Positions 46,561 through 61,169 of a stretch of DNA of 64,000 bases are shown in pieces (the first letter of the stretch is position 1; each line of letters starts with the position of its first letter). The translations under genes and the position numbers were made by a program. The notes under the pieces are model-generated. The model did no database searches and had not been told where the DNA came from. It saw nothing but the letters and a program-made list of their open reading frames with translations. The DNA is from Rutidosis leptorrhynchoides (taxonomy: Eukaryota; Streptophyta; Magnoliopsida; Asterales; Asteraceae). The DNA is taken from contig NC_092333.1 in assembly GCF_046630445.1 (NCBI RefSeq), positions 358,517,001 to 358,581,000 on the forward strand, given 5' to 3'.

Positions 46561-49500
46561 ACATGATATTATGATAAGTAAACATATCATTAAGTATATT
46601 AACAATGAACTACATATGTAAAAACAAGACTACTAACTTAATGATTTTGAAACGAGACATATATGTAACGATTATCATTGTAACGATATTTAATGTATAT
46701 ATATCATATTAAGATATATTAATACATCATGATATCATGATAATGTAATAATTTAACATCTCATTTAATTTAATAAACAATGGGTTAACAACATTTAACA
46801 AGATCGTTAACCTAAAGGTTTCAAAACAACACTTACATGTAACGACTAACGATGACTTAACGACTCAGTTAAAATGTATATACATGTAGTGTTTTAATAT
46901 GTATTCATACACTTTTGAAAGACTTCAAGACACTTATCAAAATACTTCTACTTAACAAAAATGCTTACAATTACATCCTCGTTCAGTTTCATCAACAATT
47001 CTACTCGTATGCACCCGTATTCGTACTCGTACAATACACAGCTTTTAGATGTATGTACTATTGGTATATACACTCCAATGATCAGCTCTTAGTAGCCCAT
47101 GTGAGTCACCTAACACATGTGGGAACCATCATTTGGCAACTAGCATGAAATATCTCATAAAATTACAAAAAAATATGAGTAATCATTCATGACTTATATA
47201 CATGTAAACAAAATTACACATCCTTTATATCTATTCCATATACCAACGACCAAAAACACCTACAAAAACTTTCATTCTTTAATTTTCTTCATCTAATTAA
47301 TCTCTCTCAAGTTCTATCTTCAAATTCTAAGTGTTCTTCATAAATTCTACAAGTTCTAGTTTCATAAAATCAAGAATACTTCCAAGTTTGCTAGCTTACT
47401 TATAATCTTGTAGAGTGATCATCCAACCTCAAGAAATCTTTATTATTTACAGTAAGATATCTTTCTAATACAAGATAATACTCATATTCAAACTTTGATT
47501 CAATTTCTATAACTATAACAATCTTATTTCGAGTGAAAATCTTACTTGAACTTGTTTTCGTGTCATGATTCTGCTTCAAGAACTTTCAAGCCATCCAAGG
47601 ATCCTTTGAAGCTAGATCTATTTTTCTCATTTCCAGTAGCTTTATCCAGAAAACTTGAGGTAGTAATGATGTTCATAACATCATTCGATTCATACATATA
47701 AAGCTATCTTATTCGAAGGTTTAAACTTGTAATCACGAGAACATAGTTTAGTTAATTCTAAACTTGTTCGCAAACAAAAGTTAATCCTTCTAACTTGAAT
47801 TTTAAAATCAACTAAACACATGTTCTATATCTATATGATATGCTAACTTAATGATTTAAAACCTGAAAACACGAAGAACACTGTAAAACCGGACATACGC
47901 CGTCGTAGTAAGACCGCTGGCTGTTTTGGGTTAGTTAATTAAAAACTATGATAAACTTTGATTTAAAAGTTGTTCTTCTGGGAAAATGATTTTTCTTATG
48001 AACATGAAACTATATCCAAAAATCATGGTTAAACTCAAAGTGGAAGTATGTTTTCTAAAATGGTCATCTAGACGTCGTTCTTTCGACTGAAATGACTCCC
48101 TTTACAAAAATGACATGTAACTTATATTTCTGACTATAAACCTATAATTTTTCTGTTTAGATTCATAAAATAGAGTTCAATATGAAACCATAGCAATTTG
48201 ATTCACTCAAAACGGATTTAAAATGAAGAAGTTATGGGTAAAACAAGATTGGATAATTTTTCTTATTGTAGCAACGTGAAAATTGGTAACAAATCTATAT
48301 TAATCATATCCTAGCTAACTTATATTGTATTATACATGTATTCTAATATATTATGTAATCTTGGGATACCATAGACACGTATGCAAATGTTTTGACATAT
48401 CATATCGACCCATGTGTATATATTATTTGGAACAACCATAGACACTCTATATGCAGTAATGTGGGAGTTAGCTATACAGGGTTGAGGTTGATTCCAAAAA
48501 TATATATACTTTGAGTTGTGATCTAGCATGAGACGTGTATACACTGGGTCGTGGATTGATTCAAGATAATATATATCAATTTTTTTTCTGTACATCTATC
48601 GTTGGACAACTAGCTGTAGGTTACTAACGAGGACAGCTGACTTAATAAACTTAAAACATCAAAATGTATTAAAAGTGTTGTAAATATATTTTGAATATAC
48701 TTTGATATATATGTACATATTTGTTATAGGTTCGTGAATCGACCAGTGGCCAAGTCTTACTTCCCGACGAAGTAAAAATCTGTGAAAGTGAGTTATAGTC
48801 CCACTTTTAAAATCTAATATTTTTAGGATGAGAATACATGCAGGTTTTATAAATGATTTACAAAATAGACACAAGTACGAGAAACTACATTCTATGGTTG
48901 AATAATCGAAATCGAATATGCCCCTTTTTATTAAGTCTGGTAATCTAAGAATTAGGGAACAGACACTCTAATTGACGCGAATCCTAAAGATAGATCTATT
49001 GGGCCTAACAAACCCCATCCAAAGTACCGGATGCTTTAGTACTTCGAAATTTATATCATATCCGAAGGGTGTCCCAGAATGATGGGGATATTCTTATATA
49101 TGCATCTTGTTAATGTCGGTTACCAGGTGTTCACCATATGAATGATTTTTTATCTCTATGTATGGGATGTATATTGAAATATGAAATCTTGTGGTCTATT
49201 GTTATGATTTGATATATATAGGTTAAACCTATAACTCACCAACATTTTTGTTGACGTTTAAAGCATGTTTATTCTCAGGTGAATATTAAGAGCTTCCGTT
49301 GTTGCATACTAAAATAAGGACAAGATTTGGAGTCCATGTTTGTATGATATTATGTAAAAACTGCATTCAAGAGACATATGTCTATGTAATATATTTCTAT
49401 TGTAAACCATTATGTAATGGTCGTGTGTAAACAATATATTTTAGATTATGATTATTTGATAATCTACGTAATGCTTTTGAAACCTTTATTGATAAAATAA

Positions 49501-49621
49501 AGGTTATGGTTGTTTTAAAAATGAATGCAGTCTTTGAAAAACGTCTCATATAGAGGTCAAAACCTCGCAACGAAATCAATTAATATGGAATGTTTATAAT
49601 CAATATGAACGGGACATTTCA
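46299..49621 (+). repeat. TK-C 5' LTR (3.32 kb)
   Basis: TGTAGTGACC start, GGGACATTTCA end. Contains an (AT)n run at 46494-46556, the 77-codon U3 ORF intact at 46915-47148, and the 3'-end stem-loops (about 49405-49570). Confidence 0.95.
46494..46556. repeat. (AT)n microsatellite inside the TK-C 5' LTR
   Basis: Sits where TK-A's LTR has only a short ATATATATGG stretch (20450-20475); the same site is expanded in the TK-C 3' LTR and in the solo LTR. Confidence 0.9.
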
Positions 49622-49622
49622 G

Positions 49623-49642
49623 TTGGTATCCGAGCGTTGGTC
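49623..49642 (+). other. TK-C primer binding site
   Basis: TTGGTATCCGAGCGTTGGTC, identical to TK-A and TK-B. Confidence 0.8.
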
Positions 49643-49830
49643 TTAGAGAACCAGAAAATTTGCATTAGTGTGTCTTATCGAGTTTGTTAGGATGCATTAG
49701 TAAGTCTGGACTTCGACCGTGTTTTCTTTAAAAATGATTGCTTAACATTTTTGTTGGAAACTATATATTTTTAACATGTGAATATTATGTGATATATTAA
49801 TCTCTTAATGTGTTTGATATTATGTGATAG

Positions 49831-50436
49831 ATGTCTACCTCTAGAACAAGTCCCATTGACTCACCTAATAATAATGAAGAGTCAAATGTAAATTGGAATG
49901 ATTCGTGGACTGATTCACAAGTTCCCGAAGAGGAACCGGAAGAAGAGTCGGAACCGGAAGAAGAATCGGAACCGAAAGAAGAATCGGAACTGGAAGAAGA
50001 AATAGAACCAGTGGGGGAAATAATAAAACGGTTAAGTAGAAGAAAATCCTCAACCAACTGACCAAAGTTAATTATGATCAATGGTGTTTCCGCCAAGGAA
50101 GCAAAGTATTGGGAGGATTACCAATTCTCCGATGGATCGGATCCCGACAAGGATTCCGATGATGTTATAGAAATTATCCCAACACAATTTAATAAGGCAA
50201 AAGAGAACAATAAGGGAAAGGATATAAAAATAGAGAAATTTGATTCCAAACACGATGAACTTTATATGTATCGTCAACACTCGTATTTCTTAAGTTGTGA
50301 CAATAACCCGGGAACCTCTAAACCAACAGGTTTTTCTAAAACAATGTGGAAAACGACGGCTCGTATTAGGGGAACATCATATATCCCTAGAAACTTGGCA
50401 AAACGAACCAAAACCGAAGAAGAAGAAACGAGCTAG
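49831..50436 (+). pseudogene. Acidic ORF (ORF-A) of TK-C
   Basis: Same start and hexapeptide repeats as the TK-A copy. A TGA at 50059-50061 replaces a codon after SSTN. The frame then remains open to an early TAG at 50434-50436, slightly short of the TK-A end. Several substitutions (for example MYRQHSYFLS) show more divergence than between TK-A and TK-B. Confidence 0.7.
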
Positions 50437-50581
50437 TCGGAATAAGATAGTTGTATTCGTGTGGTGTAATATATGTAATATAGTGTACTTATGCTTTATG
50501 ATATATGTAAAAATTGCTTGTATTAATAAGTATTTTTTTATGAATCTAACTCTTGTCTATTTTACAGTATAAAAACACAAA

Positions 50582-51265
50582 ATGGATAGACAACCCAATA
50601 TTTTAAGAGACCTACCCGGAAACATGATTGATGAAATCTTGTCTAGAGTCGGTCAGAATTCCTCGGCACAACTATTTAAGGCGAGATCAGTTTGTAAGAC
50701 ATTCGAAGAATGTTCCAAGAATGCCTAGATTTATAAAAGGCTTTCGTTCGAAAGATGGGGGATATCACATTGGGAAATCCATAAGTTACGATGTGTTTAC
50801 TTTGACGCATATATTGCAGGGAACCCAAATGCTATTTTACGCAACGGGTTAAGAAATTATTTTGACTCAATATATCCGAATATAGGACTTCATGATTTAG
50901 AAAAAGCGGCTAACATGCAACATAAAGAAGCATGTTATGCTTACGGGTTAGTAATGTTCGCTTCTCACCAAAGTGAGAACAAGAACATCGGGCTACAACT
51001 ATTAAACAAAACGTTCCCACAAGTGACGGAGTCGGTAATTGGGGTAAGAAATGAGGTTTTTAGGTTATTACGAGACTGTTGGTCATTACGTAACCTTCAT
51101 CCTTTTGACGACGTTACAACACATTGTCTTACTATCGGTCACAACGGTTATGTTCCACAAAACCAAGGATGGGAAGTGGTATTAGTAAAACCAGAATGCA
51201 TGACTTGTTTCTGGACGTATGAATTACGTGTCTTTATTGCCTTTGCTGAACGCCTTATTTATTAA
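50582..51265 (+). pseudogene. F-box protein ORF carried by TK-C, one nonsense codon
   Basis: Same length as the intact TK-B copy (684 bases including stop). The frame is kept throughout; TAG at 50726-50728 replaces a Leu codon just after the F-box core. The F-box (LPGNMIDEILSRVG, LFKARSVCKTF) and the C-terminal CFWTYELRVF are kept. The absence of length changes in an otherwise decayed element is notable but could be chance. Confidence 0.82.
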
Positions 51266-51613
51266 CTAGAATTATCTTCGCAACTACTTTGTATCAAAGT
51301 TTTATGTGCTATATTTCATGCTATATGTAAAAAAAAGCGGTATTGTAAGTTTGCAAGTTATTGTATAAAGGTTTGAATATGATATTTTTTTTTTTTGTGA
51401 TTAGTTTTTCATATAGAATTGTAGTAGTTGAAATGGTATGTTAGTTACTAAGTATGAACTTAACGGGTAGGTACTACCCAAATTAAAGAGTATAAAACGC
51501 TAATATGAAGAAAGAGCTTTTATAAATAAGTTCATATTACGCTACGAAATGCTATTGACTACTCTTGATATTCTATATGATTAACTCGTTTCATTTGACT
51601 ATTTTGAAGGAAA
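51266..51613 (+). other. TK-C spacer with second priming-tract copy
   Basis: TTAACGGGTAGGTACT at 51460-51475; a T-run near 51390. No gene. Confidence 0.65.
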
Positions 51614-54600
51614 TGGCACCGACTACTAGACACACCTTGAATATGAGCGAAGAGGAATTCCGTGCCTTTCTTGCTTCAAACATAGCTGCAGTATAGGCTG
51701 TGCTACATACCAACAATAACTCCGAATCTAGCAATGCAGCTAACGGCGCAAGAAATCGTGTAGGATGCACCTACAAAGAATTCACTGCCTGCAAACCTTT
51801 GGAATTTGATGGAACCGAAGGACCGATCGGATTGAAACGGTGGACCGAGAAGGTCGAATCGGTGTTTGCCATAAGTAAGTGTACTGAAGAGGACAAAGTG
51901 AAGTACGCTACGCATACCTTCACAGGTACTGCGTTAACATGGTGGAATACCTATCTAGAGCAAGTGGGACAAGATGATGCTTACGCACTACCGTGGTCAG
52001 CATTCAAGCACTTGATGAACGAGAAGTACCGTCCCAGAACCGAGGTCAATAAGCTCAAGACAGAACTTAGAGGGTTACGAACCCAAGGATTTGATATTAC
52101 CACGTACGAAAGACGATTCACAGAATTGTGCCTATTGTGTCCGAGAGCGTTCGAAGATGAGGAAGAGAAGATCGACGAGTTTGTGAAAGGATTACCGGAA
52201 AGAATCCAAGAAGATATAAGTTCACACGAGCCCGCCTCCATACAACATGCATGTAGAATGGCTCACAAACTAGTGAACCAAATTGCGGAAAGAATTAAAG
52301 AACAGGTGGCTAAAGAGGCCAATGTGAAGCAAGTAAAAAAAAGTGGGAGGAAAACGGTGATAAGAATCACCAATACAACAACAACAGCAATTGCAACAAT
52401 AATCGCAATAACTATCCCAATAATCGCAACATCAATCGCAACTACAACAACAACAACAATCAGAAGCAGCTATGCCAAAGGTGTGAAAAGTATCACTCGG
52501 GGTTCTGCACCAAATTTTGCAACAAGTGTAAAAGTAATGGTCATAGCGCGGCGAAGTGTGAGGTCTACGGACCAGGGGTTAACAGAACGAAAGGAACAAA
52601 TGGTGTCGGAACGAGTAATGGCGGAGCAAGTAGTGTCGGAGCAAGTTATACCAATGTAGTTTGTTATAAATGTGGAAAACCGGGCCACATTATTAGAAAT
52701 TGCCCGAACCAGGAGAACACGAATGAACAAGGCTGTGGAAGAGTTTTCAATATTAATGCGGCAGAGGCACAGGAAGACCCGGAGCTTGTTACGGGTACGT
52801 TTCTTATTGACAATAAATCTGCTTACGTTTTATTTGATTCGGGTGCGGATAGAAGCTATATGAGTAGAGATTTTTGTACTAAATTAAGTTTTCCATTGAC
52901 GCCGTTGGATAGTAAATTTTTACTCGAATTAGCAAACGGTAAATTAATTTCAGCAGATTATATATGTCGGAATCGAGAAATTAAACTGGGTAGCGAAATA
53001 TTTAAGATTGATTTGATACCCGTAGAGTTAGGGAGTTTTGGTGTAATAGTTGGCATGGACTGGCTGAAGAAGGTGAAAGCAGAGATCGTATGTTATAAAA
53101 ATTCAATTCGCATTGTACGAGAAGAAGGAGAACCCTTAATGGTGTACGGAGAAAAGGGCAACACGAAGCTACATCTTATTAGTTATTTGAAGGCACAAAA
53201 ACTAATAAGAAAAGGTTGCTATGCTGTTCTAGCACACGTCGAGAAAGTACAAACTGAAGAAAAGAGCATCAATGATGTTCCCGTCGCAAAAGAATTTCCC
53301 GATGTATTTCTGAAAGAATTACCGGGACTACCTCCACATCGATATGTTGAATTTCAAATAGATCTTGTACCAGGAGCTGCACCAATAGCTCATGCTCCTT
53401 ATAGACTCGCACCCAGCGAGATGAAAGAACTGCAAAGCCAACTGCAAGAACTATTAGAACGTGGTTTCATTCGACCAAGCACATCACCATGGGGAGCTCC
53501 TGTTTTGTTTGTCAAGAAGAAGGATAGTACATTTAGGTTGTGTATTGACTACAGAGAGTTGAACAAACTTACCATCAAAAACCGTTATCCACTGCCAAGA
53601 ATTGACGACTTATTTGATCAACTACAAGGCTCGTTAGTTTATTCGAAGATTGATTTACATTATGGATATCATCAAATGCGAGTAAAGGAGGATGATATTC
53701 CAAAAACTGCTTTTAGGACGCGTTATGGTCATTACGAGTTTATGGTTATGCCGTTTGGATTGACTAACGCACCAGCTGTGTTCATGGACCTTATGAACCG
53801 AGTGTGTGGGCTATATCTTGACAAGTTTGTCATTGTTTTCATCGATGACATACTTATTTACTCAAAGAATGATCAAGAACACGAAGAACATTTGAGAAAA
53901 GTGCTAGAAGTATTGAGGAAAGAAAAACTGTACGCTAAGTTTTCAAAGTGTGCATTTTGGTTAGAAGAAGTTCAATTCCTCGGTCACATAGTGAACAAAG
54001 AAGGTATCCAGGTGGACCCGGCAAAGATCGAAATCGTTGAAAAGTGGGAAACCCCAAAAATTCTGAAGCATATACGTCAATTTTTAGGATTGGCTGGTTA
54101 CTACAGAAGATTCATCCAAGATTTCTCCAAAATAGCAAAACCCTTGACTGCATTAACGCATAAAAGGAAGAAATTTGAATGGAAGGATGAACAAGAGAAG
54201 GCATTTCAATTATTGAAGAAAAAGCTAACTACGGCACCTATATTGTCATTGCCTGCAGGGAATGATGATTTTGTGATTTATTGTGACGCATCAAAGCAAG
54301 GTCTCGGTTGTGTAATAATGCAACGGACGAAGGTGATTGCTTATGCGTCTAGATAATTGAAGATTCACGAGCAAAATTATACGACGCATGATTTGGAATT
54401 AGGCGCGGTTGTTTTTGCATTAAAGACTTGGAGGCACTACTTATATGGGGTCAAAAGTATTATATATACCGACCACAAAAGTCTTCAATACATATTTAAT
54501 CAGAAACAACTGAATATGAGGCAGCGTAGGTGGATTGAATTATTGAATGATTACAACTTTGAGATTCGTTACCACCCGGGGAAGGCAAAGTGGTAGCCGA

Positions 54601-56122
54601 CGCCTTGAGCAGAAAGGACAGAGAACCCATTCGAGTAAAATCTATGAATATAATGATTCACACTAACCTTACTACTCAAATAAAGGAGGCGCAACAAGGA
54701 GTTTTAAAAGAGGAAAATTTAAAAGATGAAACACCCAAAGGATCGGAGAAGCATCTTAATATTCGGGAAGACGGAACCCGGTATAGGGCTGAAAGAATTT
54801 GGGTACCAAAATTTGGAGATATGAGAGAAATGGTACTTAGAGAAGCTCATAAAACCAGATACTCAATACATCCTGGAACGGGGAAGATGTACAAGGATCT
54901 TAAGAAATATTTATGGTGGCCAGGTATGAAAGCCGATATTGCTAAATATGTAGGAGAATGTTTGACGTGTTCTAAGGTCAAAGCTGAACATCAGAAACCA
55001 TCAGGTCAACTACAACAACCTGAAATCCCGAAATGGAAATGGGAAAACATTACCATGGATTTCATTACTAAATTGCGAAGGACTGTAAGTGGTTATGATA
55101 TTATTTGGGTAATAGTTGATCGTCTCACCAAGTCAACACACTTTCTGCCAATAAGAGAAGATGACAAGATGGAGAAGTTAGCACGACTGTATTTGAAGGA
55201 AGTCGTCTCCAGACATGGAATACCAATCTCTATTATCTCTGATAGGGATGGCAGATTTATTTCAAGATTCTGGCAGACATTACAGCAAGCATTAGGAACT
55301 CGTCTAGACATGAGTACTGCCTATCATCCACAAACTGATGGGCAGAGTGAAAGGACGATACAAACGCTTGAAGACATGCTACGAGCATGTGTTATTGATT
55401 TCGAAAACAGTTGGGATCGACATCTACCGTTAGCAGAATTTTCCTACAACAACAGCTATCATTCAAGCATTGAGATGGCGCCGTTTGAAGCACTTTATGG
55501 TAGAAAGTGCAGGTCTCCGATTTTTTGGAATGAAGTGGGGGATAGATAGATTACGGGTCCGGAGTTAATACAAGAAACTACCGAGAAGATCATCCAAATT
55601 CAACAACGGTTGAAAACCGCCTAAAGTCGACAAAAGAGCTGCGCCGACATTAAAAGAAAAGACATAGAATTTGAAATTGGAGAAATGGTCATGCTTAAGG
55701 TTGCACCTTGGAAAGGTGTTGTTCGATTTGGTAAACGGGGGTAATTAAATCCAAGGTATATTGGACCATTCAAGATTATTGATCGTGTCGGACCAGTAGC
55801 TTACCGACTTGAGTTACCTCAACAACTTGCGAATGTACATAACACTTTTCACATCTCGAATTTGAAGAAATGTTTTGCTACAGAAGATCTCACTATTCTG
55901 TTGGACGAAATCCAAATCAATGAAAAACTTCAATTCATTGAAGAACCCGTCGAAATAATGGATCGTGAGGTTAAGAGACTTAAACAAAACAAGATACCGA
56001 TTGTTAAGGTTCGATGGAATGCTCGTAGAGGACCCGAGTTCACCTGGGAGCGTGAAGATTAGATGAAGAAGAAATACCCGCATCTATTTCCAGAAGATTC
56101 GTCAACACTTTCAACAGCTTAA
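51614..56122 (+). pseudogene. TK-C gag-pol polyprotein, multiply broken
   Basis: Start ATG at 51614; TAA at 56120-56122. Domain order as in TK-B: gag, a shortened Asn-rich linker (52371-52461), CCHC knuckles, protease (DSGADRSYM), RT (FIDDILIY), RNase H, integrase, chromodomain. Lesions: TAG 51694-51696; a shift near 52335-52345; TAA 54354-54356; a shift near 54588; TAG 55547-55549; TAA 55621-55623; TAA near 55742; TAG 56060-56062. Most stops replace a Gln codon of the sister copies (CAA or CAG to TAA or TAG), that is C to T changes, as expected from decay of methylated DNA. Confidence 0.94.
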
Positions 56123-56142
56123 AATTTCGGGACGAAATTTAT

Positions 56143-56157
56143 TTAACGGGTAGGTAC
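56143..56157 (+). other. TK-C plus-strand priming tract
   Basis: TTAACGGGTAGGTAC immediately before the 3' LTR. Confidence 0.65.
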
Positions 56158-56362
56158 TGTAGTGACCCGAACTTTTCCATGTTTTTATATATTAAATTAA
56201 ATTGATATTTACATGATTAAATGTTTCCAACATGTTAAGCAATCAAAATTGCTAAGACTTGATTAATTAAAATAGGTTTCATATAGACAATTGACCACCC
56301 AAGTTGACCGGCGATTCACGAACGTTAAAACTTGTAAAAACTATATGATGACATATAAATAT

Positions 56363-56421
<59 letters not shown>

Positions 56422-59400
56422 ACATGATATTATGATAAGTAAACATATCATTAAGTATATTAACAACGAACTACATATGTAAAAACAAGACTACTAACTT
56501 AATGATTTTGAAACGAGGCATATATGTAACGATTATCGTTGTAACGACATTTAATGTATATATATCATATTAAGATATATTAATACATCATTATATCATG
56601 ATAATGTAATAATTTAACATCTCATTTGATTTAATAAATAATGGGTTAACAACATTTAACAAGATCGTTAACCTAAAGGTTTCAAAACAACACTTACATG
56701 TAACGACTAACGATGACTTAACGACTCAGTTAAAATGTATATACATGTAGTGTTTTAATATGTATTCATACACTTTTGAAAGACTTCAAGACACTTATCA
56801 AAATACTTCTACTTAACAAAAATGTTTACAATTACATCCTCGTTCAGTTTCATCAACAATTCTACTCGTATGCACCCGTATTCGTACTCGTACAATACAC
56901 AGCTTTTAGATGTATGTACTATTGGTATATACACTCCAATGATTAGCTCTTATCAGCCCATGTGAGTCATATAACACATGTGGGAACCATCATTTGGAAA
57001 CTAGCATGAAATATCTCATAAAATTACAAAAAAATATGAGTAATCATTCATGACTTATTTACATGTAAACAAAATTACACATCCTTTATATCTATTCCAT
57101 ATACCAATGACCAAAAACACCTAAAAACACTTTAATTCTTCAATTTTCTTCATCTAATTAATCTCTCTCAAGTTCTATTCTCAAGTTCTAAGTGTTCTTC
57201 ATAAATTCTACAAGTTCTAGTTTCATAAAATCAAGAATACTTCCAATTTTGCTAGCTTACTTCCAATCTTGTAGAGTGATCATCCAACCTCAAGAAATCT
57301 TTATTATTTACAGTAAGATATCTTTCTAATACAAGGTAATACTCATATTCAAACTTTGATTCAATTTCTATAACTATAACAATCTTATTTCGAGTGAAAA
57401 TCTTACTTGAACTTGTTTTCGTGTCATGATTCTGCTTCAAGAACTTTCAAGCCATCCAAGGATCCTTTGAAGCTAGATCCATTTTTCTCATTTTCAGTAG
57501 CTTTATCCAGAAAACTTGAGGTAGTAATGATGTTCATAACATCATTCGATTCATACATATAAAGCTATCTTATTCGAAGGTTTAAACTTGTAATCACTAG
57601 AACATAGTTTAGTTAATTCTAAACTTGTTCGCAAACAAAAGTTAATCCTTCTAACTTGAATTTTAAAATCAACTAAACACATGTTATATATCTATATGAT
57701 ATGCTAACTTAATGATTTAAAACCTGAAAACACGAAGAACACTGTAAAACCGGACATACGCCGTCGTAGTAAGACCGCGGGCTGTTTTGGGTTAGTTAAT
57801 TAAAAAGTATGATAAACTTTGATTTAAAAGTTGTTCTTCTGGGAAAATGATTTTTCTTATGAACATGAAACTATATCCAAACATCATGGTTAAAATCAAA
57901 GTGGAAGTATGTTTTCTAAAATGGTCATCTAGACGTCGTTCTTTCGACTGAAATGACTCCCTTTACAAAAATGACTTGTAACTTATATTTCTGACTAAAA
58001 ACCTATAATTTTTCTGTTTAGATTCATAAAATAGAGTTCAATATGAAACCATAGCAATTTGATTCACTCAAAACGGATTTAAAATGAAGAAGTTATGGGT
58101 AAAACAAGATTGGATAATTTTTCTTGTTGTAGCAACGTGAAAATTGGTAACAAATCTATATTAATCATATCCTAGCTAACTTATATTGTATTATACATGT
58201 ATTCTAATATATTATGTAATCTTGGGATACAATAGACACGTATGCAAATGTTTTGACATATCATATCGACCCATGTGTATATATTATTTGGAACAACCAT
58301 AGACACTCTATATGTAGTAATGTAGGAGTTAGCTATACAGGGTTGAGGTTGATTCCAAAAATATATATACTTTGAGTTGTGATCTAGCCTGAGACGTGTA
58401 TACACTGGGTCATGGATTGATTCAAGATAATATATATCAATTTTTTTTTCTGTACATCTAACGTTAGACAACTAGTTGTAGGTTACTAACGAGGACAACT
58501 GACTTAATAAACTTAAAACATCAAAATGTATTAAAAGTGTTGTAAATATATTTTGAATATACTTTGATATATATGTACATCTTTGTTATAGGTTCGTGAA
58601 TCGACCAGTGGCCAAGTCTTACTTCCCGACGAAGTAAAAATCTGTGAAAGTGAGTTATAGTCCCACTTTTAAATCTAATATTTTTGGGATGAGAATACAT
58701 GCAGGTTTTATAAATGATTTATAAAATAGACACAAGTACGTGAAACTACATTCTATGGTTGAATTATCGAAATCGAATATGCCCCTTTTTATTAAGTCTG
58801 GTAATCTAAGAATTAGGGAACAGACACCCTAATTGACGCGAATCCTAAAGATAGATCTATTGGGCCTAACAAACCCCATCCAAAGTACCAGATGCTTTAG
58901 TACTTCAAAATTTATATCATATCCGAAGGGTGTCCCGGAATGATGGGGATATTCTTATATATGCATCTTGTTAATGTCGGTTACCAGGTGTTCACCATAT
59001 GAATGATTTTTATCTCTATGTATGGGATGTATATTGAAATATGAAATCTTATGGTCTATTGTTACGATTTGATATATATAGGTTAAACCTATAACTCACC
59101 AACATTTTTGTTGACGTTTAAAGCATGTTTATTCTCATGTGAATATTAAGAGCTTTCGCTGTTGCATACTAAAATAAGGACAAGATTTGGAGTCCATGTT
59201 TGTATGATATTATGTAAAAACTGCATTCAAGAAACATATGTCGATGTAATATATTTTTATTGTAAACCATTATGTAATGGTCGTGTGTAAAAAGTATATT
59301 TTAGATTATCATTATTTGATAATCTACGTAATGCTTTTGAAACCTTTATTGATAAAATAAAGGTTATGGTTGTTTTAAAAATGAATGCAGTCTTTGAAAA

Positions 59401-59481
59401 ACGTCTCATATAGAGGTCAAAACCTCGCAACGAAATCAATTAATATGGAACGTTTATAATCAATATGAATGGAACATTTCA
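56158..59481 (+). repeat. TK-C 3' LTR (3.32 kb)
   Basis: Nearly identical to 46299-49621; AT run at 56365-56417; ends GGAACATTTCA where the 5' LTR has GGGACATTTCA. Confidence 0.95.
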
Positions 59482-59486
59482 GATAT
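59482..59486. repeat. Target site duplication gatat, right copy (TK-C)
   Basis: Follows the TK-C end; the solo LTR continues with gatatgtcaaaacattg, collinear with the TK LTR. Confidence 0.9.
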
Positions 59487-60182
59487 GATATGTCAAAACA
59501 TTGTATACGTGTCTATGATCTATCAAGGTTACATAATATGTTAGAGTACATGTATAATACAATATAAGTTAGTTAAGTTGTGGTTAGAATAGATTTGTTA
59601 CAGATTTCACGTAGCTACAACAAGAAAAAATATCCAATTTTGTTTTACCCATAACTTCTTCGTTTTAAATCCGTTTTGAGTGATTTAAGTTGCTATGCTT
59701 TCATAATGAACTGAAATTTATGAAACTAAGCAGAAAAAATATAAGTTTATAGTCGGAAATACAGGTTACAAGTCAATTTTGTAAGAGGTAGTCATTTCAG
59801 TCGAAAGAACGACGTCTTGATGACCATTTTGAAAAACATACTTCCACTTTGAGTTTAACCATGATTTTTGGATATAGTTTCATGTTCATAAGAAAAATCA
59901 TTTTCCCAGAAGAACAACTTTTAAATCAAAGTTTATCATAGTTTTTAATTATCTAACCCAAAACAGTCCCCGGTTTCACTACGACGGCGTATGTCCGGTT
60001 TTACGGTGTTCTTCGTGTTTCCAAGTTTTAAATCATTAAGTTAGTATATCATATAGATATAGAACATGTGTTTAGTTGATTTTAAAAGTCAAGTTAGAAG
60101 GATTAACTTTGTTTGCGTACAATTTTAGAATTAACTAAACTATGTTCTAGTGATTACAAGTTTAGATCTTCGAATAAGATAG

Positions 60183-60183
<1 letters not shown>

Positions 60184-60243
<60 letters not shown>
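60184..60243. repeat. (AT)n microsatellite in the solo LTR
   Basis: Uninterrupted AT repeat at a site that reads tttatatgtatg in the other LTRs. Confidence 0.9.
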
Positions 60244-60247
<4 letters not shown>

Positions 60248-61169
60248 TTGAATGATGTTATGAACATCATTACTACCTCAAATTTAGTAGGTAAACCTAC
60301 TAGAAGTGACAAGAAATGATCTAGCTTCAAAGGATCTTGGATGGCTTGAAAGTTCTTGAAGTATAATCATGACACGAAAATAAGTTCAAGTAAGATTTTT
60401 ACTCGAATTAAGATAGTTTATAGTTATAGAAATTGAATCAAAGTTTGAATATGAGTATTACCTTGATTTAGAAAGATAACCTACTATAAATAACAAAGGT
60501 TTCTTGATCTTAGATGATTAATTTGAATGGATTAGAAAGATTGAAAGTAATCTTGAAATCTTGAAAGGTTTCTTGAAGTGTTCTAGATGTGTTCTTGAAT
60601 GATTCTTTTTATGGTGATCTAAGCTTTGATTATGAGATCAAAACTTGCTAAATATGATGAGATTTAGAAGAGGTGGAAGTGTGTGTGTTTAGAGAGTAAT
60701 ATGATGTAGTAATCTAGCATGAAATGGATGTATATATCCATGCTAATCCCAAGTTTTTTTTAGTTAGTCAACAAAGACTTTTCTAGTTTTGTTATTTAGC
60801 TTAATCATTCATGGTAAATGACAAAGGTTAATTCTTACATGTTTCTATAATGGATGATTAGTCATTTAGGGCTGCTAAGATCAGATTATTGAGTGTATGT
60901 ATCAATAGTAAGTACACCTAGAAGCTGTGTATTACACGAGTACAAATAAGGGTGCATACGAGTAGAATTGTTGATGAAAATGAATGAGAAGGTAATTGTA
61001 AGCATTTTTGTTAAGTAGAAGTACTTTGATATGTGTCTTGAAGTCTTTCAAAAGTGTACTAATACATCTTAATACACTACATGTATATTCGTTTTAACTG
61101 AGTCGTTAAGTCATCATTAGTCGTTACATGTAATTGTTGGTTTTGAAAGCTTTAAGTTAACAATTTCAT

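Larger units (their letters stand above)
46299..59481 (+). mobile_element. TK-C: full-length but decayed chromovirus in the solo LTR
   Basis: Plus-strand TK element with both LTRs (46299-49621 and 56158-59481), primer site 49623-49642, acidic ORF, F-box ORF, gag-pol and priming tract 56143-56157, flanked by gatat. All three genes carry stops or frameshifts. Gag has a shorter Asn-rich linker than TK-A and TK-B. By number of lesions it is the most decayed of the three, although its two LTRs still look alike by eye. Confidence 0.95.
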
